DNA from: Lachnospiraceae bacterium AC2031
GTDB lineage: Bacteria > Bacillota > Clostridia > Lachnospirales > Lachnospiraceae
Assembly (NCBI GenBank): GCA_000687975.1
Contig: JIAB01000001.1
Coordinates: 1,364,001 to 1,428,000 of the forward strand
Direction of reading: 5' to 3'
Length of the DNA stretch: 64,000 bases
In this document: positions 1-8,030 of the stretch, piece by piece
Numbering within the stretch: the stretch's first letter is position 1
Layout of the letters: the number at the start of each line of letters is the position of its first letter
The notes under the pieces: model-generated
The model's input: the letters and a program-made list of their open reading frames with translations, nothing else
What the model was told of the DNA's origin: nothing
Databases searched by the model: none
Made by a program: the position numbers and the translations under genes

Positions 1-470
1 TTAAGGAACAAATAGTATCCCGTGCTCATGATCTTACGAAGAGGAGGATACTCAACCTGAGAATCCGGATGCATCTTCGAACCAATAACAATACCTATTG
101 GCTTCTCATCATCCTTAGCAGGCTCATCCAGTTTTCCTTCAATCTTCTTAAGAAAGTTTTCAAGAAGATATGGAGGCAGCTCCAGATCCGCATCAAGAAA
201 TGCTGTGTATTCCGACTTTGCTGACATCATACCACGTCTTACCGCATAGCCCTTTCCCTTATTCTGCTTATAGGAAATCAGACCAACGCGATTATCTGTG
301 GCCATAGCACGTCTTATCTCCGATTCCGTCTCATCAGTACTGCCATCATTTACAACCAGCAGTCTGAAGGAATCCGAGAACTTCTCAACCTGTGTAAGTG
401 TCTCTATTATATTTCTGTAAATTCGTGTTCCTTCGTTGTAGCAAGGCATCACGATAGTTAGTTTCAACAT
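1..470 (-). CDS. Family 2 glycosyltransferase, C-terminal part cut by window edge
   Basis: The N-terminal 156 residues are present and the rest lies beyond base 1. The protein opens with LKLTIVMPCYNEG, then VVNDGSTDET and an acidic FLDADLE motif, the usual nucleotide-sugar and metal-binding order of DPM1-like GT-A family 2 enzymes. Such enzymes move a sugar from a nucleotide donor to a lipid or growing glycan at the inner membrane face. An AAGGA box lies about 10 bases before the ATG at 468-470. The gene follows a sugar transferase by 48 bases and is probably co-transcribed with it and rfbB. The acceptor and sugar cannot be told from the fragment. Confidence 0.85.
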   Translation of the reverse strand, partial: MLKLTIVMPCYNEGTRIYRNIIETLTQVEKFSDSFRLLVVNDGSTDETESEIRRAMATDNRVGLISYKQNKGKGYAVRRGMMSAKSEYTAFLDADLELPPYLLENFLKKIEGKLDEPAKDDEKPIGIVIGSKMHPDSQVEYPPLRKIMSTGYYLFL

Positions 471-518
471 GCTACTAAGTCCTTCACTATGTGCCAAGGG
501 AACTTAAGAATTGACACA

Positions 519-1199
519 TTATCTAGAAAAAATTTCGCTAAGTATTTTACCAAGTGTAAGGTATAGAAGTCTCATATCAAGCAGTAATGAAAAATGCTTG
601 ATATAATACATATCGTATCTGAGCTTCTTATCTGTCTCTATCTCGTAGTCACCATATACCTGAGCAAAGCCAGTAAGTCCAGCCTTTACCTGAAGTCTCT
701 TATCAAAACCAGGCAGTTCCTTCTTGATCTCTTTGATCAGTTCTGGACGCTCTGGACGTGGTCCTACTAAAGACATATCGCCTTTGATAACATTTATCAA
801 CTGAGGAAGCTCGTCTAAATGAGTATCTCTAAGTCTTCTTCCAAATGGAGTCACGCGATCATCATCTTCTGAAGAGAGCATTGCTCCATGTTCCTCAGAG
901 TTTATTATCATGGATCTGAATTTATAGATCCAGAAAAGCTTTCCGCCCTTTGTAACGCGGCGCTGCTTATATATGATCGGACCTCCATCCTGAAGCTTCA
1001 CAACTATAGATATGAAAAGCATCAGCGGACTAAAGACAGCAAGCATACAAAGCGACAGAACTACATCCGACAAACGCTTAATTTCTACTTCTAACCCATA
1101 CATGGCACTTCGTCTGATAACTTCTCTGTTTTCAGCACTATGCCTAGTGTTTATTGTTTTTATACTTTGTAATTCCTGACTCATCCTTAGTGGATTCAT
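519..1199 (-). CDS. Undecaprenyl-phosphate sugar-1-phosphate transferase (short, monotopic type)
   Basis: This is a bacterial sugar transferase of the WcaJ/EpsL kind, which puts the first sugar phosphate on undecaprenyl phosphate to start capsule or exopolysaccharide repeat units. One hydrophobic stretch (SDVVLSLCMLAVFSPLMLF) is followed by YKQRRVTKGGKLFWIYKFRSM, DELPQLINVIKGDMSLVGPRPE and GLTGFAQVYGDYE, all family signatures. It lacks the extra N-terminal four-helix region of long homologues. The start is unclear: the open frame reaches a TTG at 1235, but a TATAAT at 1238-1243 would start RNA inside that stretch. The ATG at 1199 directly abuts AAGGAG, and the ATG at 1184 lies 15 bases from it. 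The catalytic core is unaffected. Confidence 0.88.
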   Translation of the reverse strand: MNPLRMSQELQSIKTINTRHSAENREVIRRSAMYGLEVEIKRLSDVVLSLCMLAVFSPLMLFISIVVKLQDGGPIIYKQRRVTKGGKLFWIYKFRSMIINSEEHGAMLSSEDDDRVTPFGRRLRDTHLDELPQLINVIKGDMSLVGPRPERPELIKEIKKELPGFDKRLQVKAGLTGFAQVYGDYEIETDKKLRYDMYYIKHFSLLLDMRLLYLTLGKILSEIFSR

Positions 1200-1267
1200 C
1201 TCCTTATAATAATATTGTCGTAGCCCCCTACACAAATATTATATAAGTCTTTTGCTAATTACCCCTA

Positions 1268-2353
1268 TTAGCGATTTGCGTACATACCTTCGTAATATTT
1301 CTGATAGTCACCACTTGTGACGTTCTTCATCCAGTCTTCATTCTCCAGATACCATTTGATTGTAAGACGGATACCGTCCTTGAACATAGTCTCTGGATAC
1401 CAGCCGATCTCAGCCTTGATCTTGTCAGGTGCGATAGCATAACGGCGGTCATGACCCTTACGGTCTGTTACATATGTAATAAGATCCTTAGACACATTTG
1501 CCTTACGTGGATCTGAATCAGGAAGAAGCTCCTGAAGTGTCTCAATAATGATCTCAATGATCTCGATGTTCTGCTTCTCGTTGTGACCACCGATGTTATA
1601 TCTCTCACCGAAACGGCCCTTCTCTGTAGCCATATCGATACCCTTTGCATGATCCATAACATAGAGCCAGTCACGAACGTTCTTACCATCGCCGTATACA
1701 GGAAGGTTCTTTCCTGCAAGTGCATTATTGATGATAAGTGGGATCAGCTTCTCTGGGAACTGATATGGGCCATAGTTATTTGAGCAGTTTGTAATAATAG
1801 CAGGGAAATGGTATGTATCAACATACGCCTTTACAAGCAGGTCTGATGATGCCTTACTTGATGAATATGGGCTATGAGGATCGATAGGTGTTGTCTCATA
1901 GAAGTAAGCATTTGGATCATCTGGAAGTGAACCATATACCTCATCTGTAGATACATGAAGGAATCTCTTATCCTCCTTGAATGAACCATCTTCATTCTCC
2001 CAAGCTGCCTTAGCGCAGTTAAGCATTACTGCAGTACCAAGTACGTTTGTCTGAACAAATACTTCTGGGTTCTTGATAGAACGGTCAACGTGTGACTCTG
2101 CTGCGAAATGAACTACGCGGTCGATATCATTTTCCTCGAATACCTTTGTGATAGCTTCCTTATCGCAGATATCTGCCTTTACGAATGTGTAGTTTTCCTT
2201 ATCCTCGATATCCTTAAGATTCTCAAGGTTTCCTGCGTATGTAAGCTTATCTACGTTGATGATACGGATTGAATCTCCGTACTTCTCGAACATGTAATGA
2301 ATATAGTTAGATCCGATGAAACCGGCACCACCTGTTACAAGATATGTTTTCAT
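1268..2353 (-). CDS. rfbB: dTDP-glucose 4,6-dehydratase
   Basis: The enzyme converts dTDP-glucose to dTDP-4-keto-6-deoxyglucose, the second step of dTDP-L-rhamnose and related sugar synthesis in the cytoplasm. It is an extended short-chain dehydrogenase of 361 residues, the usual length. The NAD-binding GGAGFIGSNYI is at the N terminus, STDEVYG carries the catalytic Asp/Glu, and YSSSKASSD holds the Tyr-xxx-Lys pair. The start at 2353 is set by AAAGGAG eight bases before the ATG and by the family N terminus MKTYLVTGG. A longer in-frame opening to 2509 crosses an inverted repeat and is not credible. The partner rfbA is 9 kb away at 11453; rfbC and rfbD are not in the window. Confidence 0.95.
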   Translation of the reverse strand: MKTYLVTGGAGFIGSNYIHYMFEKYGDSIRIINVDKLTYAGNLENLKDIEDKENYTFVKADICDKEAITKVFEENDIDRVVHFAAESHVDRSIKNPEVFVQTNVLGTAVMLNCAKAAWENEDGSFKEDKRFLHVSTDEVYGSLPDDPNAYFYETTPIDPHSPYSSSKASSDLLVKAYVDTYHFPAIITNCSNNYGPYQFPEKLIPLIINNALAGKNLPVYGDGKNVRDWLYVMDHAKGIDMATEKGRFGERYNIGGHNEKQNIEIIEIIIETLQELLPDSDPRKANVSKDLITYVTDRKGHDRRYAIAPDKIKAEIGWYPETMFKDGIRLTIKWYLENEDWMKNVTSGDYQKYYEGMYANR

Positions 2354-2391
2354 TTTGTTTTCTCCTTTACTGTGACGCTTCGTGTATTGCC

Positions 2392-2512
2392 ACAATGCCT
2401 TCAAGACATCGCTTCCGCTCAATGTGGGTACCCCTAGCGGTACTAAGCTCTCACTTCGCTTTGCTCGTAAATCGCTAAGTACCGAGACCCACAATGGTCT
2501 TGAATGCATTGT
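2392..2512. repeat. Large imperfect inverted repeat between gatB and rfbB
   Basis: Three blocks pair in order: 2392-2407 with 2497-2512 (15 of 16), 2420-2429 with 2486-2495 (9 of 10), and 2438-2448 with 2474-2484 (10 of 11), leaving a loop around 2449-2473. It occupies about half of the 226-base gatB-rfbB gap. It has no T-run, so it is not an obvious terminator. The rest of the gap (2513-2579) is AT-rich with no convincing promoter. It could be a remnant of a small mobile palindrome or a folded leader of rfbB. Confidence 0.6.
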
Positions 2513-2579
2513 ATCAATCCACTACGCTGTATATTATTAAAATATCATAAATAATACTTCATTCTCACTAGCGATATTT

Positions 2580-4022
2580 CTAAAGTTTGGCGAGTTCTGC
2601 TGCGATGAGGCGGTTTGCCTCGGCTGGGTCGCACTTACCCTTCATTTCTTTCATTACGAAGCCGACAATGGCGCCAACCGCCTTGCCCTTGCCGTTCTTT
2701 ACGTCTTCAACAGCCTTTGGATTTGCTTCGATAGCTTTCTTTACAACTGCTTCCAGTTCTCCTGAATCAGCCTTTGTTGACAGATTGTTATCAGCAACAT
2801 ACTGTACTGGGTCAAGATTGTCAAGGAATACTGCTTTTTCGAAGACTTCTTTTGCTACTGCATTGTTGATTTCCTTGGATTCTACAAGGTTGATCAGCTT
2901 AGCAAGATTCTCTGCTGAGAACTTGAGTCCGTCTGCATCGAGGCTATTTTCCTTCATGAGACGCTGTGTCTCAACCATCAGCCAGTTAGAAGCTTTCTTA
3001 GGATCTGCACCTGCAGCAACTGCTCCCTCGAAGATTTCGCCAAGCTTCTTGCTTCCTGTTATCTGATCTATATCGTAATCTGGAAGGCCATACATTTCTT
3101 TGTATCTTACCTTCTTCTCATCCTTGAACTCTGGCTGAGCAGCTCTTATCTCTTCGATCCACTCATCACTTACCATTATAGGTACAAGGTCTGGATCTGG
3201 GAAGTATCTATAATCCTGAGCATCTTCCTTGGAACGCATTGGGTAAGATACCCCCTTCTCGTCGTCCCAACGACGTGTCTCCTGGATGACTTTCTCACCG
3301 CTTTCGATTATATCCTTCTGGCGGTTTACTTCATTTTCGATACAACGTCTGATTGCCTTAAATGAGTTAAGGTTCTTAGACTCTGTTCTTGTTCCGAACT
3401 CTTCGCTGCCCATTTCTCTGATGGAGATATTTACGTCGGCACGCATGGAGCCTTCGTTCAGCTTGCAGTCTGAAGCATCCAGATACTGGATAGTCTCACG
3501 GAGCTTCTCAAGATATGCGATAACTTCATCTGCAGATCTCATATCAGGTTCGGATACGATCTCGATAAGTGGCACACCTGAACGGTTGAAATCAACGTAT
3601 GTATCATCTGTTACAGGATCGTGAATCAGCTTACCAGCATCCTCTTCCATATGGATCTCATGGATTCTTACATCCTTGCTGCCGCCCTTAGCGGAAATGG
3701 TAACGTGACCGTTTCTGCATATAGGATAGTACAGCTGTGATATCTGATAGTTCTGTGGATTATCAGGATAGAAATAATTCTTTCTATCAAACTTTGAGTT
3801 ACGTGTGATCTCACAGTTTGTTGCAAGACCAACGCTTATTGCTTTATTTACTACTTCTTTATTCAGGACTGGAAGTGAACCAGGCATACCTGAACATACT
3901 GGGCACACATGTGTGTTTGGTGCGCCACCGAACTCAGTGGAGCAGCCACAGAAAATCTTTGTCTTTGTATTCAGCTCTACGTGAACCTCGAGACCGATTA
4001 TTACTTCGTATTCTTTACTCAT
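2580..4022 (-). CDS. gatB: Asp-tRNA(Asn)/Glu-tRNA(Gln) amidotransferase subunit B
   Basis: GatB is the kinase/tRNA-binding subunit of GatCAB. It phosphorylates the side chain of mischarged Asp- or Glu-tRNA and passes it to ammonia made by GatA. The 480 residues match the family length. The cradle domain starts YEVIIGLEVHVELNTKTKIFCGCST and includes the zinc-site CPVCSGMPGSLPVLN region. DFNRSGVPLIEIVSEPD and YFPDPDLVPI are family signatures, and the C-terminal GatB/YqeY tail ends GAIVGFVMKEMKGKCDP. The ATG lies two bases after the gatA stop, so the two are translationally linked. It ends the aspS-gatC/gatA/gatB unit. Confidence 0.97.
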   Translation of the reverse strand: MSKEYEVIIGLEVHVELNTKTKIFCGCSTEFGGAPNTHVCPVCSGMPGSLPVLNKEVVNKAISVGLATNCEITRNSKFDRKNYFYPDNPQNYQISQLYYPICRNGHVTISAKGGSKDVRIHEIHMEEDAGKLIHDPVTDDTYVDFNRSGVPLIEIVSEPDMRSADEVIAYLEKLRETIQYLDASDCKLNEGSMRADVNISIREMGSEEFGTRTESKNLNSFKAIRRCIENEVNRQKDIIESGEKVIQETRRWDDEKGVSYPMRSKEDAQDYRYFPDPDLVPIMVSDEWIEEIRAAQPEFKDEKKVRYKEMYGLPDYDIDQITGSKKLGEIFEGAVAAGADPKKASNWLMVETQRLMKENSLDADGLKFSAENLAKLINLVESKEINNAVAKEVFEKAVFLDNLDPVQYVADNNLSTKADSGELEAVVKKAIEANPKAVEDVKNGKGKAVGAIVGFVMKEMKGKCDPAEANRLIAAELAKL

Positions 4023-4024
4023 AA

Positions 4025-5512
4025 CTAGGCCTCCTTCTTATCACATTTCAGGTTCATATTTGCAAGACGATACTGTTCATATGTGTATGCAGCCTGAATA
4101 ATCTTCTTCTCATCAAATGTCTGTCCGATCAGCTGGAGACCTATAGGAAGGCCGTCCTTGTCCTCGCCACATGGAAGTGAGATTCCTGGAAGACCAGCCA
4201 GATTAACAGATACTGTATATATATCACCAAGGTACATCTGAATAGGATCGCTCAGTGATTCTCCCAGCGGAAGCGCTGTTGTTGGAGCAACAGGTCCAAG
4301 GATCATATCATACTTACTGAATGCATCGTCAAATGCCTTCTTAATGAGTGCCTTTACTCGAAGGGCCTTTACGTAGTATGCATCATAGTATCCTGATGAA
4401 AGAACGAAGGAACCAAGCATGATTCTTCTCTTTACCTCAGCTCCGAAGCCTTCAGAACGTGTCTTCTTATACATGTTGTGAAGGTCCTTATATTCGCCTG
4501 TTCTATATCCGTACTTAACACCATCGAATCTCTCAAGGTTTGATGATGCCTCAGCACAGGCAATTACATAGTATGCAGGGATAGCATATTCTACCATACC
4601 AAGGTCGAACTCTTCTACTATAGCTCCCTTTGACTTAAGTACCTCTGCAGCATCCAGTACTGCTTTCTTAACATCTTCATCGATTCCTTTAAGGAAGTAA
4701 TCACGAGGTACACCTATCTTCATGCCTTCCACATTATCTACTAATGCAGAAGTAAAGTCCAGATTCTCCTTTGCATTCTCATCTATGGCTGAAGTTGAAT
4801 CCTTTGGATCATGTCCTGAGATCACCTCGAGCATAGCTGCGCAGTCAGATACATTTTTACCGAGAGGTCCTATCTGATCAAGTGATGAACCATATGCTAT
4901 AAGTCCATAACGGGAAACACGGCCATAGGTTGGCTTGATTCCTGTAACTCCGCAGAAGGAAGCTGGCTGACGGATAGATCCACCTGTATCTGATCCAAGA
5001 GCGATGGCACATTCATCTGCTGCTACAGCAGCTGCAGAACCACCTGATGAACCACCTGGAACTCTTTCTGTATTTCTTGGATTCTTTGTTGGTCCGTAGT
5101 ATGAAGTCTCTGTTGTACTTCCCATAGCGAACTCATCCATGTTTGTATGTCCGATTACTACAGCGCCTGAATTCATCAGCATCTCAACGGCTGTTGAATT
5201 ATAGGTTGGCTTGAAACCGTCCAGGATATGTGATGAACAAGTTGTAAGCATTCCATCTATACACATGTTATCCTTGATAGCCACTGGAACACCAGCGAAA
5301 GGACCTGTGAGTTCACCACTCTTTATCTTGGCGTCTGCCTCAGCAGCAGCCTTAAGCGCACCTTCGGTATCAACCGTTACGTATGCATTTATCTCTTTCT
5401 CTACAGCACCGATATGGTCAAGATAAGCTTTTGTTGCTTCAACTGAAGTTATCTCTCCAGCAGCTATCTTCTTACCAAGCTCAAGGGCTGATAGTGATAG
5501 TATATCACTCAT
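4025..5512 (-). CDS. gatA: Asp-tRNA(Asn)/Glu-tRNA(Gln) amidotransferase subunit A
   Basis: GatA is the glutaminase of GatCAB and releases ammonia from glutamine for transfer to mischarged tRNA. It is an amidase-signature enzyme of 495 residues. The Lys-Ser-Ser triad is visible as K80 (PVAIKDNM), S155 (GGSSGGS) and S179 (DTGGSIRQP), close to the positions known in other GatA proteins. The gene begins 18 bases after the aspS-gatC stop and ends two bases before gatB. All three subunits of the amidotransferase are thus encoded in one transcript. Confidence 0.97.
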   Translation of the reverse strand: MSDILSLSALELGKKIAAGEITSVEATKAYLDHIGAVEKEINAYVTVDTEGALKAAAEADAKIKSGELTGPFAGVPVAIKDNMCIDGMLTTCSSHILDGFKPTYNSTAVEMLMNSGAVVIGHTNMDEFAMGSTTETSYYGPTKNPRNTERVPGGSSGGSAAAVAADECAIALGSDTGGSIRQPASFCGVTGIKPTYGRVSRYGLIAYGSSLDQIGPLGKNVSDCAAMLEVISGHDPKDSTSAIDENAKENLDFTSALVDNVEGMKIGVPRDYFLKGIDEDVKKAVLDAAEVLKSKGAIVEEFDLGMVEYAIPAYYVIACAEASSNLERFDGVKYGYRTGEYKDLHNMYKKTRSEGFGAEVKRRIMLGSFVLSSGYYDAYYVKALRVKALIKKAFDDAFSKYDMILGPVAPTTALPLGESLSDPIQMYLGDIYTVSVNLAGLPGISLPCGEDKDGLPIGLQLIGQTFDEKKIIQAAYTYEQYRLANMNLKCDKKEA

Positions 5513-5530
5513 TACTGTTCTCCTTATTTA

Positions 5531-7645
5531 TTAAAAAGTCTCTGGTACAATATATGCGTCGCCGTTACTCTGTGGTGCGTTCTTCAGCATGTTTGCTCTG
5601 TCATCGCCATTTGTAACTACGTCCTCACGCATAACATTTGATATTGCAAATGTGTGACTCATTGGTTCTACGTTCGATGTATCAAGCTCGTTCAGCTTGC
5701 CAACGTAATCAAGCATCTCTGTGAGGTCCTTCTTTGACTTCTCTTTCTCTTCCTCTGAGAGTTCAAGTTTGCCAAGAATACCAACGTATTCGATGACCTC
5801 ATCAGTTATCTGTACTGCACCAGGAGTCTCTTTAGTTTCCTCTTCTGCAGCCTCTCCAGCCTTCTTGGTTATCTTCATACCATAGGCTTCAGCGATATCA
5901 TCTGGAGTTAAGTGAACATCACGAAGCTGTTCCTCTGTAACATCGCCAGGAGCTCCACACATAAGGTCCTGACCATTTCCGTTCATAGGGAATGCGATAA
6001 CCTCGCGGATGTTTTCTTCATTTCTAAGGAGCATGATCATACGGTCTACACCAGGCGCCATACCTGCATGAGGTGGTGCACCATACTGGAATGCTGTATA
6101 AAGAGCTCCGAACTTCTTCTCAAGAACATCCTTTGAGTAACCAGCGATTTCAAAGGCCTTCTCCATGATCTGCATGTCGTGATTTCTGACAGCACCTGAT
6201 GAAAGCTCAACACCGTTACATACGATATCGTACTGGTAAGCCAGGATATCCAGAGGATCTTTATTAAGTAATGCATCGAGACCACCCTGTGGCATAGAGA
6301 ATGGATTGTGTGTAAATCCGATCTTTTCTGTTTCAGGATCAAGCTCGTACATTGGGAAATCATTTATGTAGCAGAATCTAAATGCATTCTTCTCAAGAAG
6401 ATCAAGTCTGTTACCAAGTTCAGTTCTAAGCTGTCCAGCGTAGAGGGCTGCCTGATTCTCCTTATCTGCTATAAAGAAGATTGTGTCGCCTACAGCAAGC
6501 TCAGCCTTTTCTCTTAGTTCATCCTTCATATCTTCTGGAATGAACTTATCGATAGGACCCTTGTAAGAACCATCGTCGAGAACCTCAAGGTATCCAAGGC
6601 CGCCCATGCCAATGCCCTGTGCATATTTAAGAAGCTTCTCATGCTGACCCTTTGTGAGTCTCTCATTTATCTTGATTGCTCTTACTGTAAGGCCATGGAA
6701 TGGCTTGAATGTACATCTCTGGAAAAACTCTGAAAGGTCGATGATGATAAGCGGATTACGAAGATCTGGCTTATCAGAACCATACTTCAGCATCGCTTCC
6801 TTGTAGCTGATGATCGGATATGGTGCCTGAGTTACTGTGTAACCCTCTGGTGCAAAGTTCTGGAATACATCTGTAAGAACTTCCTCACCAACTCTGAATA
6901 CATCTTCCTGAGTTGCAAAGCTCATCTCAAAATCCAGCTGATAGAACTCTCCTGGAGATCTGTCTGCTCTTGCATCCTCATCTCGGAAGCAAGGAGCAAT
7001 CTGGAAGTATTTATCAAAGCCTGAAACCATAAGCAGCTGCTTATACTGCTGTGGTGCCTGAGGAAGGGCATAGAACTTACCCTTAAATCTACGTGATGGA
7101 ACTATGTAGTCACGTGCACCCTCAGGTGAAGAAGCACAGAGAATAGGAGTCTGGATCTCAACGAATCCCATGTCCTCCATCTTATGTCTGATGTGTCTTA
7201 TTACCTTTGAACGGAACAGGATGTTATCCTTTACCTTTGTATTTCTAAGGTCAAGATATCTGTACTTAAGACGTACATCCTCTCTTACTTCCTTTGAAGT
7301 CATAATTTCAAATGGAACTTGAGAATATACTCTTCCGAGGATATCTACTGAATGAGCCTCAAGCTCTATAGTTCCTGTAGGAATCTTTGGATTGTAGGTT
7401 TCCTCGTCACGGTGTTCAACCTTACCTTCAACTGAGATAGCCTGCTCCTTGGTGATTCCATCAAGAAGAGAGGTGTCACGCATTACAACCTGCATTACAC
7501 CGTACATATCTCTAAGATCCACGAAGGAAACACCACCGTGATCACGGATATTCTCAACCCATCCAGCAAGGCGAACAGTTGTTCCAACGTCTGCCTCACT
7601 CATCAGATCGATCGTTTTGTCTCTGTAAATGTTCTTCATTTCCAT
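5531..7645 (-). CDS. aspS: Aspartyl-tRNA synthetase fused to GatC
   Basis: Residues 1 to about 595 are a bacterial class II AspRS with an N-terminal OB fold, motif 2 (FQIAPCFRDEDARADRSPGE) and motif 3 (GAPPHAGMAPGVDRMIMLL). The last 97 or so residues, from VQITDEVIEYVGILGKLEL to NAPQSNGDAYIVPETF, are a complete GatC. GatC holds GatA and GatB together, so the fusion ties charging to transamidation. H36 in the RDHGGVSF motif is the residue associated with non-discriminating AspRS (H31 in Pseudomonas), which suggests that it also charges tRNA-Asn. The start at 7645 has AGAGG eight bases upstream; the longer opening to 7717 runs through a repeat. AspS-GatC fusions are known in some Clostridia. 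Confidence 0.95.
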   Translation of the reverse strand: MEMKNIYRDKTIDLMSEADVGTTVRLAGWVENIRDHGGVSFVDLRDMYGVMQVVMRDTSLLDGITKEQAISVEGKVEHRDEETYNPKIPTGTIELEAHSVDILGRVYSQVPFEIMTSKEVREDVRLKYRYLDLRNTKVKDNILFRSKVIRHIRHKMEDMGFVEIQTPILCASSPEGARDYIVPSRRFKGKFYALPQAPQQYKQLLMVSGFDKYFQIAPCFRDEDARADRSPGEFYQLDFEMSFATQEDVFRVGEEVLTDVFQNFAPEGYTVTQAPYPIISYKEAMLKYGSDKPDLRNPLIIIDLSEFFQRCTFKPFHGLTVRAIKINERLTKGQHEKLLKYAQGIGMGGLGYLEVLDDGSYKGPIDKFIPEDMKDELREKAELAVGDTIFFIADKENQAALYAGQLRTELGNRLDLLEKNAFRFCYINDFPMYELDPETEKIGFTHNPFSMPQGGLDALLNKDPLDILAYQYDIVCNGVELSSGAVRNHDMQIMEKAFEIAGYSKDVLEKKFGALYTAFQYGAPPHAGMAPGVDRMIMLLRNEENIREVIAFPMNGNGQDLMCGAPGDVTEEQLRDVHLTPDDIAEAYGMKITKKAGEAAEEETKETPGAVQITDEVIEYVGILGKLELSEEEKEKSKKDLTEMLDYVGKLNELDTSNVEPMSHTFAISNVMREDVVTNGDDRANMLKNAPQSNGDAYIVPETF

Positions 7646-7668
7646 CTTCATTTCCTCTTTTTTATTTT

Positions 7669-7740
7669 GGTGCAGTGGGGTCCGTCCCCATTGCACGGAG
7701 GTCCGTCCCCATTGCACGGGGGTCTGTCCCCCGCTGCACC
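7669..7740. repeat. R1 repeat, three-unit copy in the aspS leader
   Basis: These 72 bases hold three linked units of the GTGCAGTGGGGACGGACC family. The outer ends are GGTGCAGTGGGG and a GCTGCACC, and the units are joined by TTGCACGGAGG or similar. Each unit can fold as GTGCA-TGGGG / CCCCA-TGCAC. It lies between the T-box terminator and the aspS start. The copy at 27145-27216 has the same 72-base, three-unit layout. Confidence 0.85.
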
Positions 7741-7749
7741 TAAAAAATT

Positions 7750-7786
7750 AATAAAACCCCGGGACGTGTTAATCCACGACCCGGGG
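7750..7786 (-). terminator. T-box regulated terminator
   Basis: On the minus strand a 12-base stem (7757-7768 with 7775-7786, CCCCGGG-CGTG type) with a six-base loop is followed by a T-run. It directly follows the T-box sequence, as expected for a transcription-attenuating T-box. Charged tRNA should let it form. Confidence 0.9.
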
Positions 7787-7978
7787 CGATTCTTTAACTT
7801 TAAGAGAACCGCGGTACCACCCGCATTTCTTACTTTATAAGTATGCTCAGAAGTGTTCTCCATCTGAATCTGCATGTAGCTGTTTCCGCTGGTGGCTCTC
7901 AGTCCATGACCACCGCTCCCTGTGGAATCTGATATCAGATATCGTCTTCGTCAATGCATGTCTTTATTCTTTTACATT
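7757..7978 (-). promoter_or_regulatory. T-box leader controlling aspS-gatC/gatA/gatB
   Basis: The minus strand carries the conserved T-box core GGGTGGTACCGCGG at 7808-7822. About 150 bases of folded leader precede it, including an AGGGAG/GGTGG...GAGAGCCACC hairpin typical of stem I. A terminator follows at 7750-7786. T-boxes bind uncharged tRNA through a specifier codon and then pair with its CCA end to stop termination. Several Asp codons (GAC near the 5' end, GAT on the 3' side of stem I) are candidate specifiers; I did not fix which one is used. The tRNA-Asp call rests on the gene controlled. Confidence 0.93.
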
Positions 7979-7984
7979 TTAGGT

Positions 7985-8013
7985 ATTATAAGTTACCGTC
8001 TCAGTAAATGCAA
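7985..8013 (-). promoter_or_regulatory. Vegetative promoter of the aspS T-box operon
   Basis: TTGCAT (8008-8013) and TATAAT (7985-7990) are separated by exactly 17 bases. The predicted RNA start near 7978 fits the T-box leader. A perfect 14-base palindrome, AAATGC-AA-GCATTT (8006-8019), is centred on the -35 box and may be chance or an operator. Confidence 0.85.
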
Positions 8014-8030
8014 GCATTTTGTGCACCAGG

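Noticed and set aside
888-1094. Plus-strand 68-codon frame opposite the sugar transferase
   Set aside because: Fully inside a strongly supported minus-strand gene with no start signal or homology pattern.
2587-3066. Plus-strand 159-codon frame opposite gatB
   Set aside because: Mirror frame of gatB, serine-rich low-information product, no ribosome site.
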